Origin: Bradyrhizobium diversitatis
GTDB lineage: Bacteria > Pseudomonadota > Alphaproteobacteria > Rhizobiales > Xanthobacteraceae
Assembly: GCF_016031635.1 (NCBI RefSeq)
Contig: NZ_JACEGD010000024.1
Location: forward strand, 62,001 to 126,000
Reading direction: 5' to 3'
DNA: 64,000 bases
Below the pieces are notes generated by a model. That model worked only from the letters and a program-made list of their open reading frames with translations, searched no databases and was not told where the DNA came from. This document shows, piece by piece, positions 16,317-25,103 of the stretch. Positions within the stretch are counted from its first letter, which is position 1, and each line of letters begins with the position of its first letter. Position numbers and translations under genes: made by a program.

Positions 16317-18116
16317 TCAGTGGTCCTGAGGCTCTTTCTCTCGCCCGCGTTGTGCCGAGCCCGGCGGTTTCAACGAGAGGTCAGCAGGTGCGACAGCAAA
16401 GACTTCGAGAGCCTGGTCGTAGCCTCTGATGTTCCGCTGTCCGAGCGATGCCAACGGAACGCTATCCCTTACCTTTCCAGCGATCGTGGGATCAGCCAGG
16501 ATCTGCGCATCCTTCGCGAGATTGCAGAGCCGCGACGCCAAATTCACCACCGCTCCCATCGCCGTGTAGTCCAGCCGACCGTTATAGCCAACCGTGCCCA
16601 CCGTTGCCGGTCCCATGGCAACGCCCACACCAAAGCCGATCGCGTGGCCTGCGTCACACCATCTGCCGGCAAGGGACTGCACCGTCATTTGCAGGTCGAT
16701 CGCGAGTCGGACCGCTTGAGTTGCCGGCTGTTCGCATGCGATCGGGGCATTGACCAGGAGCATGACTCCGTCGCCATCAAAGCCGATGAGCGTTGCCTCG
16801 TGACGAGTCGTCACGGCGCCGACGGCCGCGTAGTACTCTCGCATGACGGCCATGATGACGTGGGGTTCGTTGCGCGTGGAGAACGCCGTGAAGCCGCGTA
16901 GGTCACCAAAAATGACAGCCACTTCACGTCGCCGCGCTTCGAGCAATTCATGAGAATGTTCGACCAATTCCGCGACCTGTGACGGTAGGAACTGCTTCAG
17001 CCGTTCGATCCGCGCAGATTTCTGCTGTGAGATCGCCAGTTCAGAAGCCATTTCATTGAAGCGCAACGCCAGTTGCTGAAACTCGTCACCGCTAAAGATC
17101 TTGATGCGATGCTCGAATTGTCCGGCTCTGATCCGCTCCACGCCCTCTTCCAGTTGCTTGATCGGGCCGGACATTCTGTGCGCGCGCCAATAGGCGAGCG
17201 ACAGCGCGATAAGAACACCAAGGCCAATGAGGATTGAGGATCGCCACAGGGCCGCGCGAATTGATGCAAAGGCTTCCGATGTTGGCTGCATCGCGATCAC
17301 CGTCCATCCCAAATCGGCAGCCTGAACGGATAGCGCCACTACCGGGCTGCCTCGCTCCCCGGTTATCACGGCCGCTCCGCTCGCCGCGCTGACGAGATGC
17401 TTGATCCGGCCAAAACTGCTCGAACTGGCGCGGCCGCGCAGGACCCGACTGATATCGGGATGTGCGATCAGATGACCGGAATCATCGACAACTATGGCGT
17501 AGCCGGTCTCGCCAATTCTAATGGCTGCGATGACATCCCAGATCAGCTTCAGATTGACCTCGGCGATCGCAACCCCTGCGGCAGGCAGGCTCCCGGCAAC
17601 CGCGACCCTCATATAGGGCTCTGAATCTCGCTGGTACTGAACCGGTCCGTACCAGACTTTGTTGCCGCGTGCGCCCAGAACAGCGGGATCCGTAGACATA
17701 TCAATGCCGCGACCGGTCCTGTTCAGAAGCAGCCTGGAAACAAAGACCCGTTCGGTACCGGTCTCATCCAGAAGCGAAACCGAAACGATTGCAGGCACCT
17801 GCTGCAGGAGGCGCAAGGCATCGATCTTATGTTGCGCATCGTCTCCGGCAGACCAGGGAAGCTGCACCATCCAACCCAGCTGATCTCGGATGCCATCGGT
17901 GAACGCCTCGATCCTGTCGGACGCCGCGCGAGCATCGGCCTGCAGCACCGCGCTGATCTGGCGGCGCTGGTCTCGGTAACCGAAAGAAGCCTCGATCGCC
18001 GCGCCGAGTATCAGAGGCACCACCGCAGCGACAAACAACGTCGCGAAGTACTTGCAGAACAGCGAACGACGCGGAGGCATCGTACACGAAGAGGACTGCG
18101 CAGCACCGTCCGTCAT
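16317..18116 (-). CDS. Membrane class III adenylate/guanylate cyclase with Cache sensor and HAMP
   Basis: The 599-residue protein has TM1 (about 24-44), a large periplasmic dCache-like sensor (about 45-285, with EPYMRVAVAGSLPAAGVAIA and TGYAIVVDDSGHLIAHPD), TM2 (about 293-313), HAMP, a short coiled coil and a class III cyclase domain (about 395-565). Metal-binding aspartates are visible in VIFGDLRGFTAFS and IGFDGDGVM; the transition-state Asn/Arg pair is in GAVVNLASRL. It would make cAMP (or less likely cGMP) in response to a periplasmic ligand. It starts 7 bases after the stop of a periplasmic substrate-binding protein gene, suggesting a ligand-handling partner. Confidence 0.9.
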   Translation of the reverse strand: MTDGAAQSSSCTMPPRRSLFCKYFATLFVAAVVPLILGAAIEASFGYRDQRRQISAVLQADARAASDRIEAFTDGIRDQLGWMVQLPWSAGDDAQHKIDALRLLQQVPAIVSVSLLDETGTERVFVSRLLLNRTGRGIDMSTDPAVLGARGNKVWYGPVQYQRDSEPYMRVAVAGSLPAAGVAIAEVNLKLIWDVIAAIRIGETGYAIVVDDSGHLIAHPDISRVLRGRASSSSFGRIKHLVSAASGAAVITGERGSPVVALSVQAADLGWTVIAMQPTSEAFASIRAALWRSSILIGLGVLIALSLAYWRAHRMSGPIKQLEEGVERIRAGQFEHRIKIFSGDEFQQLALRFNEMASELAISQQKSARIERLKQFLPSQVAELVEHSHELLEARRREVAVIFGDLRGFTAFSTRNEPHVIMAVMREYYAAVGAVTTRHEATLIGFDGDGVMLLVNAPIACEQPATQAVRLAIDLQMTVQSLAGRWCDAGHAIGFGVGVAMGPATVGTVGYNGRLDYTAMGAVVNLASRLCNLAKDAQILADPTIAGKVRDSVPLASLGQRNIRGYDQALEVFAVAPADLSLKPPGSAQRGREKEPQDH

Positions 18117-18123
18117 GACTGTC

Positions 18124-19095
18124 TCAGGAGATCACCTTGCTGGCGCGAAACAGGATCGACGACACATCCAGGTCGATCCCCAGAAGCCTGGCTGTTTTCA
18201 GATTTACTGCCAGTTCAAACTTCTCGGGACGCATCACCGGAAGATCTGACGGATTTTCACCGCGCAGGATGCGATCGGCATAAGTGGCAAGCCGGAAATA
18301 GGTCGTGCGCTGGTTTGCCCCGTAACTCAAGAGACCTCCAGCGTCACAATATTCAGACCAGCCAAACATCGAAGGCAGCCGGTGCGCGATTGCAAGCTCC
18401 GCAATCCTCGCACGATGCACCAGCGTCACAGCATCGGGAAACACGAGGAGGGCATCCGCGTCCACCTTGGCAGCAGCCATCAACGCATTCTCGATTTCGC
18501 GAGCGCCGCAGAAGGGGACGTAGGCTGCATCAATCCCGAGATTCCGGCACGACTCCAAAGTCGCACGCCATTCCAGTGGCTCTCCCGGATGATCCGTGTT
18601 CGAGAGGACCGCCAGTTTTCGCAGCTTTGGATAAAGGTCCTTGAGCAGCTCGACGCGCTTTCCTGCCAGCTCGAGCGACAGGAATGTGCTGCCGGTGAAA
18701 TTGGTGCCGGGGTGCGCAAGGCTCTTCACAACGCCCAGAGCGACGGGGTCACCGCTCAATGCAAACAGCACGGGGACGTCGGTGATTGCAGTCATGACAC
18801 GTGTCGCCGGACCGCTCGAGACCACAAGGTCGACATCTCCTCGCGGCAACTCGGAGACGATCTTCCGCAGGGCCTGCGGATTTTCGGGGGCATAGTGCGT
18901 CTCGAAGGTTACCGTCCTGCCCTCAACGTAACCCAGCGCGCGCATTCCCTCGCGAAAGCCGTCCAGGAAGGGATCCGGTTCGGCCTGGGTCGAGACCCAG
19001 AAGATACGATGCAGCTTGGCTCCGCCCTGCGCCCGTGCGATCGCAGGCCATACCAGCCCTCCACCAATCAACAAGATGAACTCTCGTCTTTCCAT
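18124..19095 (-). CDS. ABC-type substrate-binding protein (ABC_sub_bind family)
   Basis: The 323-residue protein begins MERREFILLIGGGLVWPAIARA, a twin-arginine-like or Sec signal peptide common in this family, and continues with KLHRIFWVST...DPFLDGFREGMRALGYVEGR and VDLVVSSGPATRVMTAITDV. These proteins bind small ligands in the periplasm, normally for ABC importers. No permease or ATPase gene is adjacent; instead the next gene, 7 bases downstream, is a sensory cyclase. The frame is open further upstream to 19218, but the signal peptide fixes the start at 19095. Confidence 0.85.
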   Translation of the reverse strand: MERREFILLIGGGLVWPAIARAQGGAKLHRIFWVSTQAEPDPFLDGFREGMRALGYVEGRTVTFETHYAPENPQALRKIVSELPRGDVDLVVSSGPATRVMTAITDVPVLFALSGDPVALGVVKSLAHPGTNFTGSTFLSLELAGKRVELLKDLYPKLRKLAVLSNTDHPGEPLEWRATLESCRNLGIDAAYVPFCGAREIENALMAAAKVDADALLVFPDAVTLVHRARIAELAIAHRLPSMFGWSEYCDAGGLLSYGANQRTTYFRLATYADRILRGENPSDLPVMRPEKFELAVNLKTARLLGIDLDVSSILFRASKVIS

Positions 19096-19472
19096 GCGAG
19101 CACCTGTCGAAGCTGCGCCGTCAATTTCGGCCGCAGACCAAAATCGTAGCTGTGCATCTGCTGACTGCGCTCGGTATCGCGCTCCGCAAGCGGAATGTCG
19201 CGACACCGACTCCAACATTTGTCGCCGAGAGCACGCTCAGAGACTGGGCTGATGAGACGATTTGTCCTTGAGATGGGCTTGATTTTTGCTTGAGACCGAC
19301 CGATCCGGATCGAAACGGCCCCACTCGCTGCATAGCGCCGTGTCGGAACACCTCTGGCGCGGGTCCGGGCGAACTACGGCGTCTCAAGAGGACAATTGGA
19401 ACTCACATCCTGAGCCAGTGCCCTCGAACTCATCGATCGTGTGACTGCCGAGCGACTTCGGCAGTTCACGCG

Positions 19473-21731
19473 CTAGCTCGTCGCTATCCTTCCACCGTTC
19501 AGCGCCTTGCGGATCATCTCGGCGAGCTGGTTGCGGCGGTAGGGCTTGGTCAGCAGCATGACGCCGTCGTCGAGCTTGCCTTGATGGATGATCGCGTTGT
19601 CGGTGTAGCCGGAGGTGTAGAGCACCCTCACGCCCGGCCGGCGCCTGGCCACTTCTTCGGCGAGCTCGCGGCCGCTCATGCCGCCGGGAATGACGACGTC
19701 GGTGAACAGCAGATCGAACTTCTGGCCGGCCCCGATCAATTCCAGCGCGGCTTTGCCGTCGGGCGCGGCCACCGTCTTGTAGCCGAGGCTCTGGAGCTGG
19801 GTGGTGACGAAGTTGCGCACCAGCGGGTCGTCCTCGACCACGAAGATGGTCTCGGCGCCGCCTTCGGCCTGCGGCGCGATGCCGGCTGCCACCTCTGCCG
19901 TGCCTTCGCCCGGCGGCAGATAGAGCTTGATCGTGGTGCCGTGGCCTTCCTCGCTGAAAATCTTGATGTGTCCGCCGGACTGCTTGACGAAGCCGTAGAC
20001 CATGGAGAGGCCGAGGCCGGATCCCTTGCCGACCTCCTTGGTGGTGAAGAACGGCTCGAACGCCTTCTGCTGGATCTCCACCGACATGCCGGTGCCGGTA
20101 TCGCTGACCGCGAGCATGATATAGGGGCCGGGCGTCACGTCGGCATTGGCCTGCGCATAGGCCTCGTCCAGCACCACGCGGTGGGTCTCGAGCAGCAGCT
20201 TGCCGCCGTTCGGCATGGCATCGCGGGCGTTGATCGCCATGTTGAGCACCGCATTGGTCAGCCTGGACGGATCGATATGCGTCGTCATCGGCCCCTGTTC
20301 CAGCACGGTCTCGATCTGGATCTGCTCGCCGAGGGTGGGGCGCAGAAGCTTTGCGATGTCCGCTATCGCGGCGTTGATCTCGACGTTGCGCGGCTCGAGC
20401 GGCTGCCGGCGCGCAAACGCCAAGAGATGCTGGATCAGCTCGGCGCAGCGCTCGGCGGCGTCGTCGATCAGCCGTGCCGTGCGCTGGAGCTCGGGTTGGT
20501 CCTTCAGGCTCTCCACCAGCGTCTCGGTGTTGCCGGAGATGACGGTCAGCATGTTGTTGAAGTCGTGCGCGACGCCGCCGGTGAGCTTGCCGATCGCATC
20601 CAGCTTCTGCGACTGGTGCAGCTGCCGCTCGGTCTCGCGCGAGGTCGTGGCATCGTGATAGACCAGCACCGCGCCCGAAACATTGCCTTGCCCGTCCCGC
20701 ATCGGCCGGCCGCTGATCATGAGATGGCGGGGAGCATCGCCGCTGTACGGGCGGACGATCATCTCCAGCTCTTCGAATTGCTCGCCGCGCAGCACGCGCG
20801 TCGATGGCAGCTCGTCGGCCTCGAGCGGCGTGACGCCGTCGCCGTGAAATACATCGGACAGCGCGCGCAGGTTGCTCAGGTTCATGCCGGCGCGATGCAA
20901 CAGCATGCGCTCGGCGGCCGGATTGGACAGAAGGACATTGCCCTCGTCGTCGATGACCAGCACCGCCTCCGCCATGCTGCGAAACGTGCTCTGGAGCACG
21001 TTGACCGACAGGCGCAGCTCGTCATGCGCGGTGACCAGGTGCTCGGTCCGCTCCGCCACCGCCGCCTCGAGCGCCGTCTTGGCGGCCTGTGTTTGCTCGA
21101 GCGAGCTCTGGAGCTCACCCGTGGTTCGCCGGCTTTCGCGCATCACCAGTGCGACCAGGAGCAGGATCAGCACAGCGCCGGCGACGTCGATACCGAGCAG
21201 CGCGATGCCGGTGCGGCGCGAATCCCGGGATCGCTCGGCGAGCAGGCGCTCTTCCTCCGCGCTCAAGCGGTCGAGATTGGCCATCACCGTGTCCATGAGG
21301 CCGCGGCCCTCGGCCCTGCTGTTGAGCGCGGCAATGCCGGCCTGGTCGTTCTCGGCACGGAGGCGCATCGCCGTGGCGGCGATCTCCATCCGGCGCAGCG
21401 CCAGCGGCTCGGTGTCCTCCAGCAGCGCGACCTGATCGGGACTGTCGCGCACGTCGCGCTTGAGGTCGGCGAGGGCCGGCGCGATCCTGGCGTGCACCGC
21501 CTGGAAGTCATCGCTGAAGCCCGGGGTGCGATAGAGCTCGTAGCCGCGCGCAGCGCTCTCGGCGCGGCGCAGCAGCACGCGCAGATCCGAGATCTTCTTC
21601 TGCACCTGCGCGGTATGGTTGACCCATGCCGCGTCGGACCGCGACTTGACGTCGAGGGCGATCGAGGCCGCGGCGATGATCAGGAGGATGGCAAGTCCAG
21701 CACCGAAAATGACGCGCTGCGTTGGAATCAA
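19473..21731 (-). CDS. Hybrid sensor histidine kinase (CHASE3-PAS-HisKA-HATPase-REC)
   Basis: About 752 residues from the TTG at 21731. TM1 is near residues 7-27, a CHASE3-type sensor about 30-175, TM2 about 177-198 and PAS about 245-360. HisKA follows with the phosphoacceptor His at about 389 in GGVAHDFNNMLTVISGN, then HATPase_c (NAVLNMAINARDAMPNGG and DTGTGM). A C-terminal receiver carries the phosphoacceptor Asp in LLFTDVVIPGG. The frame is open to 21785, but the TTG makes a TTGA overlap with the stop of the upstream receiver gene, the usual sign of translational coupling. The two products likely form one phosphorelay. Confidence 0.85.
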   Translation of the reverse strand: MIPTQRVIFGAGLAILLIIAAASIALDVKSRSDAAWVNHTAQVQKKISDLRVLLRRAESAARGYELYRTPGFSDDFQAVHARIAPALADLKRDVRDSPDQVALLEDTEPLALRRMEIAATAMRLRAENDQAGIAALNSRAEGRGLMDTVMANLDRLSAEEERLLAERSRDSRRTGIALLGIDVAGAVLILLLVALVMRESRRTTGELQSSLEQTQAAKTALEAAVAERTEHLVTAHDELRLSVNVLQSTFRSMAEAVLVIDDEGNVLLSNPAAERMLLHRAGMNLSNLRALSDVFHGDGVTPLEADELPSTRVLRGEQFEELEMIVRPYSGDAPRHLMISGRPMRDGQGNVSGAVLVYHDATTSRETERQLHQSQKLDAIGKLTGGVAHDFNNMLTVISGNTETLVESLKDQPELQRTARLIDDAAERCAELIQHLLAFARRQPLEPRNVEINAAIADIAKLLRPTLGEQIQIETVLEQGPMTTHIDPSRLTNAVLNMAINARDAMPNGGKLLLETHRVVLDEAYAQANADVTPGPYIMLAVSDTGTGMSVEIQQKAFEPFFTTKEVGKGSGLGLSMVYGFVKQSGGHIKIFSEEGHGTTIKLYLPPGEGTAEVAAGIAPQAEGGAETIFVVEDDPLVRNFVTTQLQSLGYKTVAAPDGKAALELIGAGQKFDLLFTDVVIPGGMSGRELAEEVARRRPGVRVLYTSGYTDNAIIHQGKLDDGVMLLTKPYRRNQLAEMIRKALNGGRIATS

Positions 21732-22150
21732 GGGGCTTCTTTCTTGTCCTTCGGCTGTGCGCTCTCGCCTGCGCCGGCGAGGCATTCCCGGATCGTGGTC
21801 ATCAGCGCTTCCGGCGTGAACGGCTTGCGCAGGCAGCGCGTTGCGCCAAGCTCCAGCGCCATGCGGAGAAAATCGGGAGAGGGCGATGCGGATGAGGCGA
21901 AGGCGTAGCCCGACATCGCAATCAGCGGAGTGGTCGGCGCGCGCTCGTGAAAGATGCGGATGGATTCGAAGCCGCGCATATGCGGCATGAAGATGTCAAC
22001 CAGCATCACGTCGAAGGCCTGCGATTCCAGCGCAGCCAGTCCCGTTTCGCCGCCGTCGGCCAGCGTGACGTCGAAGCCCTGACGTTGCAGGAGGACCTCG
22101 ATGGTCGCGCCGACCATCGGATCGTCATCAACCACGAGAACACGCGGCAT
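21728..22150 (-). CDS. Single-domain response regulator
   Basis: The 140-residue protein is a lone receiver domain: acidic pocket VVDDDP (D8-D10), phosphoacceptor D52 in VMLVDIFMPHMRG, switch Ser in LIAMSGYAF and the conserved Lys in RKPFTPE. There is no output domain, so it acts through protein contacts, for example with the hybrid kinase encoded next. Its stop codon overlaps the proposed TTG start of that kinase gene. Confidence 0.9.
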   Translation of the reverse strand: MPRVLVVDDDPMVGATIEVLLQRQGFDVTLADGGETGLAALESQAFDVMLVDIFMPHMRGFESIRIFHERAPTTPLIAMSGYAFASSASPSPDFLRMALELGATRCLRKPFTPEALMTTIRECLAGAGESAQPKDKKEAP

Positions 22151-22396
22151 GACACTTCCCAGGTGATCGAAGTCCCCACTGCCTTTGGTGATATCCGCGA
22201 ATCGTGTGTCCGGTCAATTTTGGATTGGTCCCCCAAGGATATGCACGGCGCAGTGCATAAAGGTCCGCTTGCCTCCGGCCGTCGGTGTCCTCGGACGGGC
22301 GAGCAGGACGGAAATCGAAGCGGGTGAGGATACGCCGGCCGCGAGAAAGGCGCCGCATCGCTGCGGCGCCTTCAGCCTCAGGCCTTGGCGGTCTGC

Positions 22397-23125
22397 TTAC
22401 GGGCAGGGATGCCGCTGGCCGTCGTACCCGAGATAGGTGCCGGAAGCCGGGTCGTATGATTTGAAGCGCTGCGCGCAATAGGCGGAATCGCCGCCGCCAT
22501 CCTGCACCACCGCGACCGACGGTTCGTCATAGTAGCTGCCGTAGTAGTAGGGATCATCGTAATAGCCGTAGCCGCCGCCGTAGCCGCCATAATAGGCATA
22601 CGAGCCGAGGCCGCCAACTGCGACGCCGGTCGCGAAGCCCGGCCAGAAGCCGCCGCGACGATGATGATGCCAGTGACGGCCGCGCCAGTTGCTTCCACCG
22701 TGCCAGTTGCCCGCAGTTGCGACGCTGCGGGTGCCGCCGAAGGACGGCGAGAAGGACTGACGGGGCGTCGCGCCGGCTACGAAGCGGTCGCCGCTCGGAC
22801 GCATCGGAGTGCCGGCCGCGAAACTGCCAGCGCTCGGACGCATTGCAGGGCCGGCGCCGAAACCGCCTCCGCTGGGACGTACCGCGGCGCCGGCCCCGAA
22901 ATTGCCGCCACCGCCGCCAAACGCAGCGCCGCCGCCACCGCCACCCATGCGCGCGCCGCCACCGCCGCCACCGAAGTGAGCGCCGCCGCCACCGCCGCCG
23001 CCACCGCCGACATGGGCGCCGCCGCCGCCCCCGCCCACTCCGGGACGCTGGGCAAAGCTCGGTGTGGCAAAGGGAACAACCAGCGCCACCGCCGCGGCGG
23101 CACTCAAGATTTTCAGACTGCTCAT
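22397..23125 (-). CDS. Glycine-rich exported protein with BA14K C-terminus
   Basis: The 242-residue protein has a signal peptide (MSSLKILSAAAAVALVVPFA, cleavage near SFA-QR). A Gly-rich region (about 28-80) is followed by PSGGxFxAGxPMRPS repeats, a short hydrophobic/Tyr-Gly-rich stretch and a C-terminal AYCAQRFKSYDPASGTYLGY plus final HPCP, the BA14K signature. BA14K proteins are small immunoreactive, lectin-like envelope proteins of Rhizobiales. AAAGGAG lies 7 bases before the ATG, which decides the start within a much longer open frame. A variant EcfG promoter lies upstream. Confidence 0.8.
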   Translation of the reverse strand: MSSLKILSAAAAVALVVPFATPSFAQRPGVGGGGGGAHVGGGGGGGGGAHFGGGGGGARMGGGGGGAAFGGGGGNFGAGAAVRPSGGGFGAGPAMRPSAGSFAAGTPMRPSGDRFVAGATPRQSFSPSFGGTRSVATAGNWHGGSNWRGRHWHHHRRGGFWPGFATGVAVGGLGSYAYYGGYGGGYGYYDDPYYYGSYYDEPSVAVVQDGGGDSAYCAQRFKSYDPASGTYLGYDGQRHPCP

Positions 23126-23150
23126 AGTTAAACTCCTTTCCCGGAAAGCA

Positions 23151-23175
23151 AACCCTATGAAAGCGCGGGGGTTCC
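23151..23175 (-). promoter_or_regulatory. EcfG-like promoter, variant -10
   Basis: On the minus strand GGAAC (plus 23171-23175), a 16-base spacer, then GGTT (plus 23151-23154) in place of CGTT. It ends 25 bases before the ATG of the BA14K gene, which fits transcription start spacing, but the first -10 base deviates from consensus. Confidence 0.45.
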
Positions 23176-23368
23176 TTGGGATCACGCCGGTTTGCGCGCG
23201 AACGGAGCCTCTCGCGCGGCCGCTGTACCGGGCATGAATGAATCGCGACCGCTTTGCGGCAGGGGCCTGCTCGGTAGCCGGATTGGGGAGGAGACCCACG
23301 CACCTGCCGAACTGGACATTTCGTTGCCCGGATGGCATCAGGACCCGACGAAGCAGGGCCCTTGCCGC

Positions 23369-23776
23369 ATGAAACAATTCTTCCTCAAGTTCTTCACCTG
23401 GTGGAATGGCCAGACTTTTGGCACCCAGCTCTGGACCAAGCGGTACGGGGAGCTGGTCGGCCAGGACGAGCAGGGCAACCGTTACTACCGCACCCGCGGC
23501 GGGGCGATCGATCCCACCCTCGGTTTTGAGCGGCGCTGGGTGATTTATAACGGCTACGCGGAGGCGAGCCGAATTCCGCCGTCCTGGCATGGCTGGATTC
23601 ATCACGTCGTCGACGTGCCTCCGACCGAGGCCAATTACCAGCCGCGCGAGTGGGAAAAGCCGCACCAGCCGAACCTCACCGGCACGGCGAAGGCGTATCG
23701 TCCCTCCGGCTCCACGCTTGCCAGCGGCCGGCGTCCGAAGGCGACCGGCGACTACCAGCCCTGGACGCCCGGCTAG
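23369..23776 (+). CDS. NADH:ubiquinone oxidoreductase accessory subunit NDUFA12 family
   Basis: The 135-residue protein matches the NDUFA12 (B17.2) family found as a complex I supernumerary subunit in alphaproteobacteria and mitochondria. It has FFTWWNGQTFGTQLWTKRYG, then the conserved GxDExGNRYY and RRWVIYNG strands, PPSWHGWIHHVVDVPP, and HQPNLTGTAKAYRPSGS. It would bind the peripheral arm on the cytoplasmic side. Length is usual for bacterial members. The start ATG follows directly from the conserved first residues; upstream in-frame codons to 23192 show no family resemblance. Confidence 0.9.
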   Translation: MKQFFLKFFTWWNGQTFGTQLWTKRYGELVGQDEQGNRYYRTRGGAIDPTLGFERRWVIYNGYAEASRIPPSWHGWIHHVVDVPPTEANYQPREWEKPHQPNLTGTAKAYRPSGSTLASGRRPKATGDYQPWTPG

Positions 23777-23811
23777 CCTTTTCACCCACCCGCGAACTGC
23801 CATCGTTCGAA

Positions 23812-23831
23812 GCGGATGCATATGCATCCGC
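23812..23831. repeat. 20-base perfect palindrome
   Basis: GCGGATGCATATGCATCCGC reads the same on both strands with no spacer. It lies 36 bases after the NDUFA12 gene stop. It could be a terminator stem or a dimeric regulator site; no T tract follows. Confidence 0.55.
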
Positions 23832-24079
23832 GCCGCACTGCTGTGGACAACGGGAACAGCGGGGATGCCGCTCGCGCCGACGTTGCATTGACGCGGGCGA
23901 TGCGGCTCAATGATCCCATCTTACGGTGATGGGAGACCATCGCGTTCGGTTCGGGCAACAGCTCGCGACTGTCCCGAAATGCAGCGGCCGCCGACCAGGA
24001 CTCGATCGGGAGATAGGCCCCCGGTCTGGAAGCTCCGAAATCGCCCGATGTGAATGTGCAGCCGCCGTAAGACAGGAAG

Positions 24080-24112
24080 GGCCGCTCGGGAAACCGGGCG
24101 GCCTTTTTCTTT
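24080..24112 (+). terminator. Rho-independent terminator
   Basis: GGCCGCTCGG, loop GAAA, CCGGGCGGCC (one G-U pair), then TTTTTCTTTT. This is strong on the plus strand. The nearest upstream plus-strand gene ends at 23776, 300 bases away, so it may end a small RNA or a long 3' UTR. Confidence 0.7.
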
Positions 24113-24130
24113 TGGGGGGCTTGCGAAGGT

Positions 24131-24294
24131 CTCGTGCCCCGGACGCAGCGCAGCGCTTCCCCGGCGATGCGAAGCGTCGTCCGGTTCAGCGGTGCGCTGC
24201 AGAGCCGGGGCCGATGTTGCAGCGGTCCGTGTGGCTTGCTGGGTCCCGGCTCTGCGCCGCATCGCTACGCGGTGCGGCGCGTCCGGGACACGAG
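24131..24294. repeat. Long dispersed inverted repeat (CTCGTGCCCCGGACGC...)
   Basis: CTCGTGCCCCGGACGC at 24131-24146 pairs with GCGTCCGGGACACGAG at 24279-24294. Inner arms are rich in GCGCTGC/GCGGTGC words and CCGGGGCC/GGTCCCGG. This is a typical ~160-base Bradyrhizobium intergenic palindromic element. Confidence 0.75.
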
Positions 24295-24308
24295 AGTATC
24301 GGCCTGCG

Positions 24309-24995
24309 CTACATCACCCTTTCAGCCGCGCGCTTGACCGCTTCGAGCCGCCGCGCCTGGTTCTGTGCGCCGCGCTCCTTCAGCAACGCCTTCACCTCGG
24401 CGGAAGCGGTGTCCGGCGAGCCGGAATTGAACGGCGGGGCCGGATTGTATTCCATCTGGAGCTGGATCGCTTCCGCCGTCGTGCGATCGATCATGATCGA
24501 TACCAGCGTCAGCGCGAAATCGATGCCGGCGGTGACGCCGCCGCCGGTGATGCGGTTGCGATCGATGCAGACGCGCGTCTTAGTCGGCGTCGCGCCGAAC
24601 TGGGCGAGCATGTCCATCGCGCTCCAATGGGTGGCGGCGCGGTAGCCCTTCAACAGGCCTGCGGCGCCGAGCGCCAGCGAGCCCGTGCAGACCGAGGTGA
24701 CGTATTTGGCGCCGTCGGCCTGTCTGCGCAGGAAGTCGAGCACCTCCTCGTCGTCGATCAGGTCGTTGGTGCCGGCGCCGCCGGGCACGCAGATCACGTC
24801 GAGTTGAGGGCAGTCCGCAAACGTCGTGGTCGGCGTCAGCGTCATCACGGAATCGCTCGGCACCGGTTCGATCCGCTTCCAGATCAGGTGCAGTTTTACG
24901 CCGGGAACCATGGCGAACACCTGCAGGGGACCGGTGAAGTCCAGCTGGGTGACGCGCGGAAACACCAAGAGACCAATCTGGAGCGGTGACGACAT
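24309..24995 (-). CDS. DJ-1/PfpI family protein, isonitrile hydratase-like
   Basis: The 228-residue protein has the DJ-1/PfpI glutamine amidotransferase-like fold with the nucleophile elbow VTSVCTGSLALGAAGLLKGY and HWSAMDML. It starts IGLLVFPRVTQLDFTGPLQV, the pattern of InhA-type isonitrile hydratases (isonitrile to N-formamide). The reaction is assigned by resemblance only. GGAGG lies 8 bases before the ATG at 24995, deciding the start inside a frame open to 25085. It is divergent from a regulator gene of the same fold, with a shared inverted repeat between. Confidence 0.8.
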   Translation of the reverse strand: MSSPLQIGLLVFPRVTQLDFTGPLQVFAMVPGVKLHLIWKRIEPVPSDSVMTLTPTTTFADCPQLDVICVPGGAGTNDLIDDEEVLDFLRRQADGAKYVTSVCTGSLALGAAGLLKGYRAATHWSAMDMLAQFGATPTKTRVCIDRNRITGGGVTAGIDFALTLVSIMIDRTTAEAIQLQMEYNPAPPFNSGSPDTASAEVKALLKERGAQNQARRLEAVKRAAERVM

Positions 24996-25050
24996 CGAAA
25001 TATCCTCCAATTGCGAGCTTGACGCCGGCAGGATGTCATGGTGCCCTCCC

Positions 25051-25083
25051 GTCCGAAATGGCTTAATTCCCTCACTTTCGGAC
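25051..25083. promoter_or_regulatory. Inverted repeat in divergent promoter of DJ-1/GlxA pair
   Basis: GTCCGAAA at 25051-25058 and TTTCGGAC at 25076-25083 form perfect 8-base arms with a 17-base spacer. It lies midway between the start of the DJ-1 gene (24995) and the regulator start (25104). A likely operator for the AraC-type regulator; this is inferred from position. Confidence 0.5.
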
Positions 25084-25103
25084 ATATCGTTAGGAGTTGG
25101 CCC

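Larger units (their letters stand above)
23777..24308. other. Gene-free stretch with palindrome, terminator and long repeat
   Basis: In 532 bases there is no supported protein gene. It contains a 20-base perfect palindrome (23812), a GC-rich hairpin with T tract (24080) and a long dispersed inverted repeat (24131-24294). The ~200 bases between palindrome and terminator could encode a small RNA; I see no stronger evidence. Confidence 0.55.
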
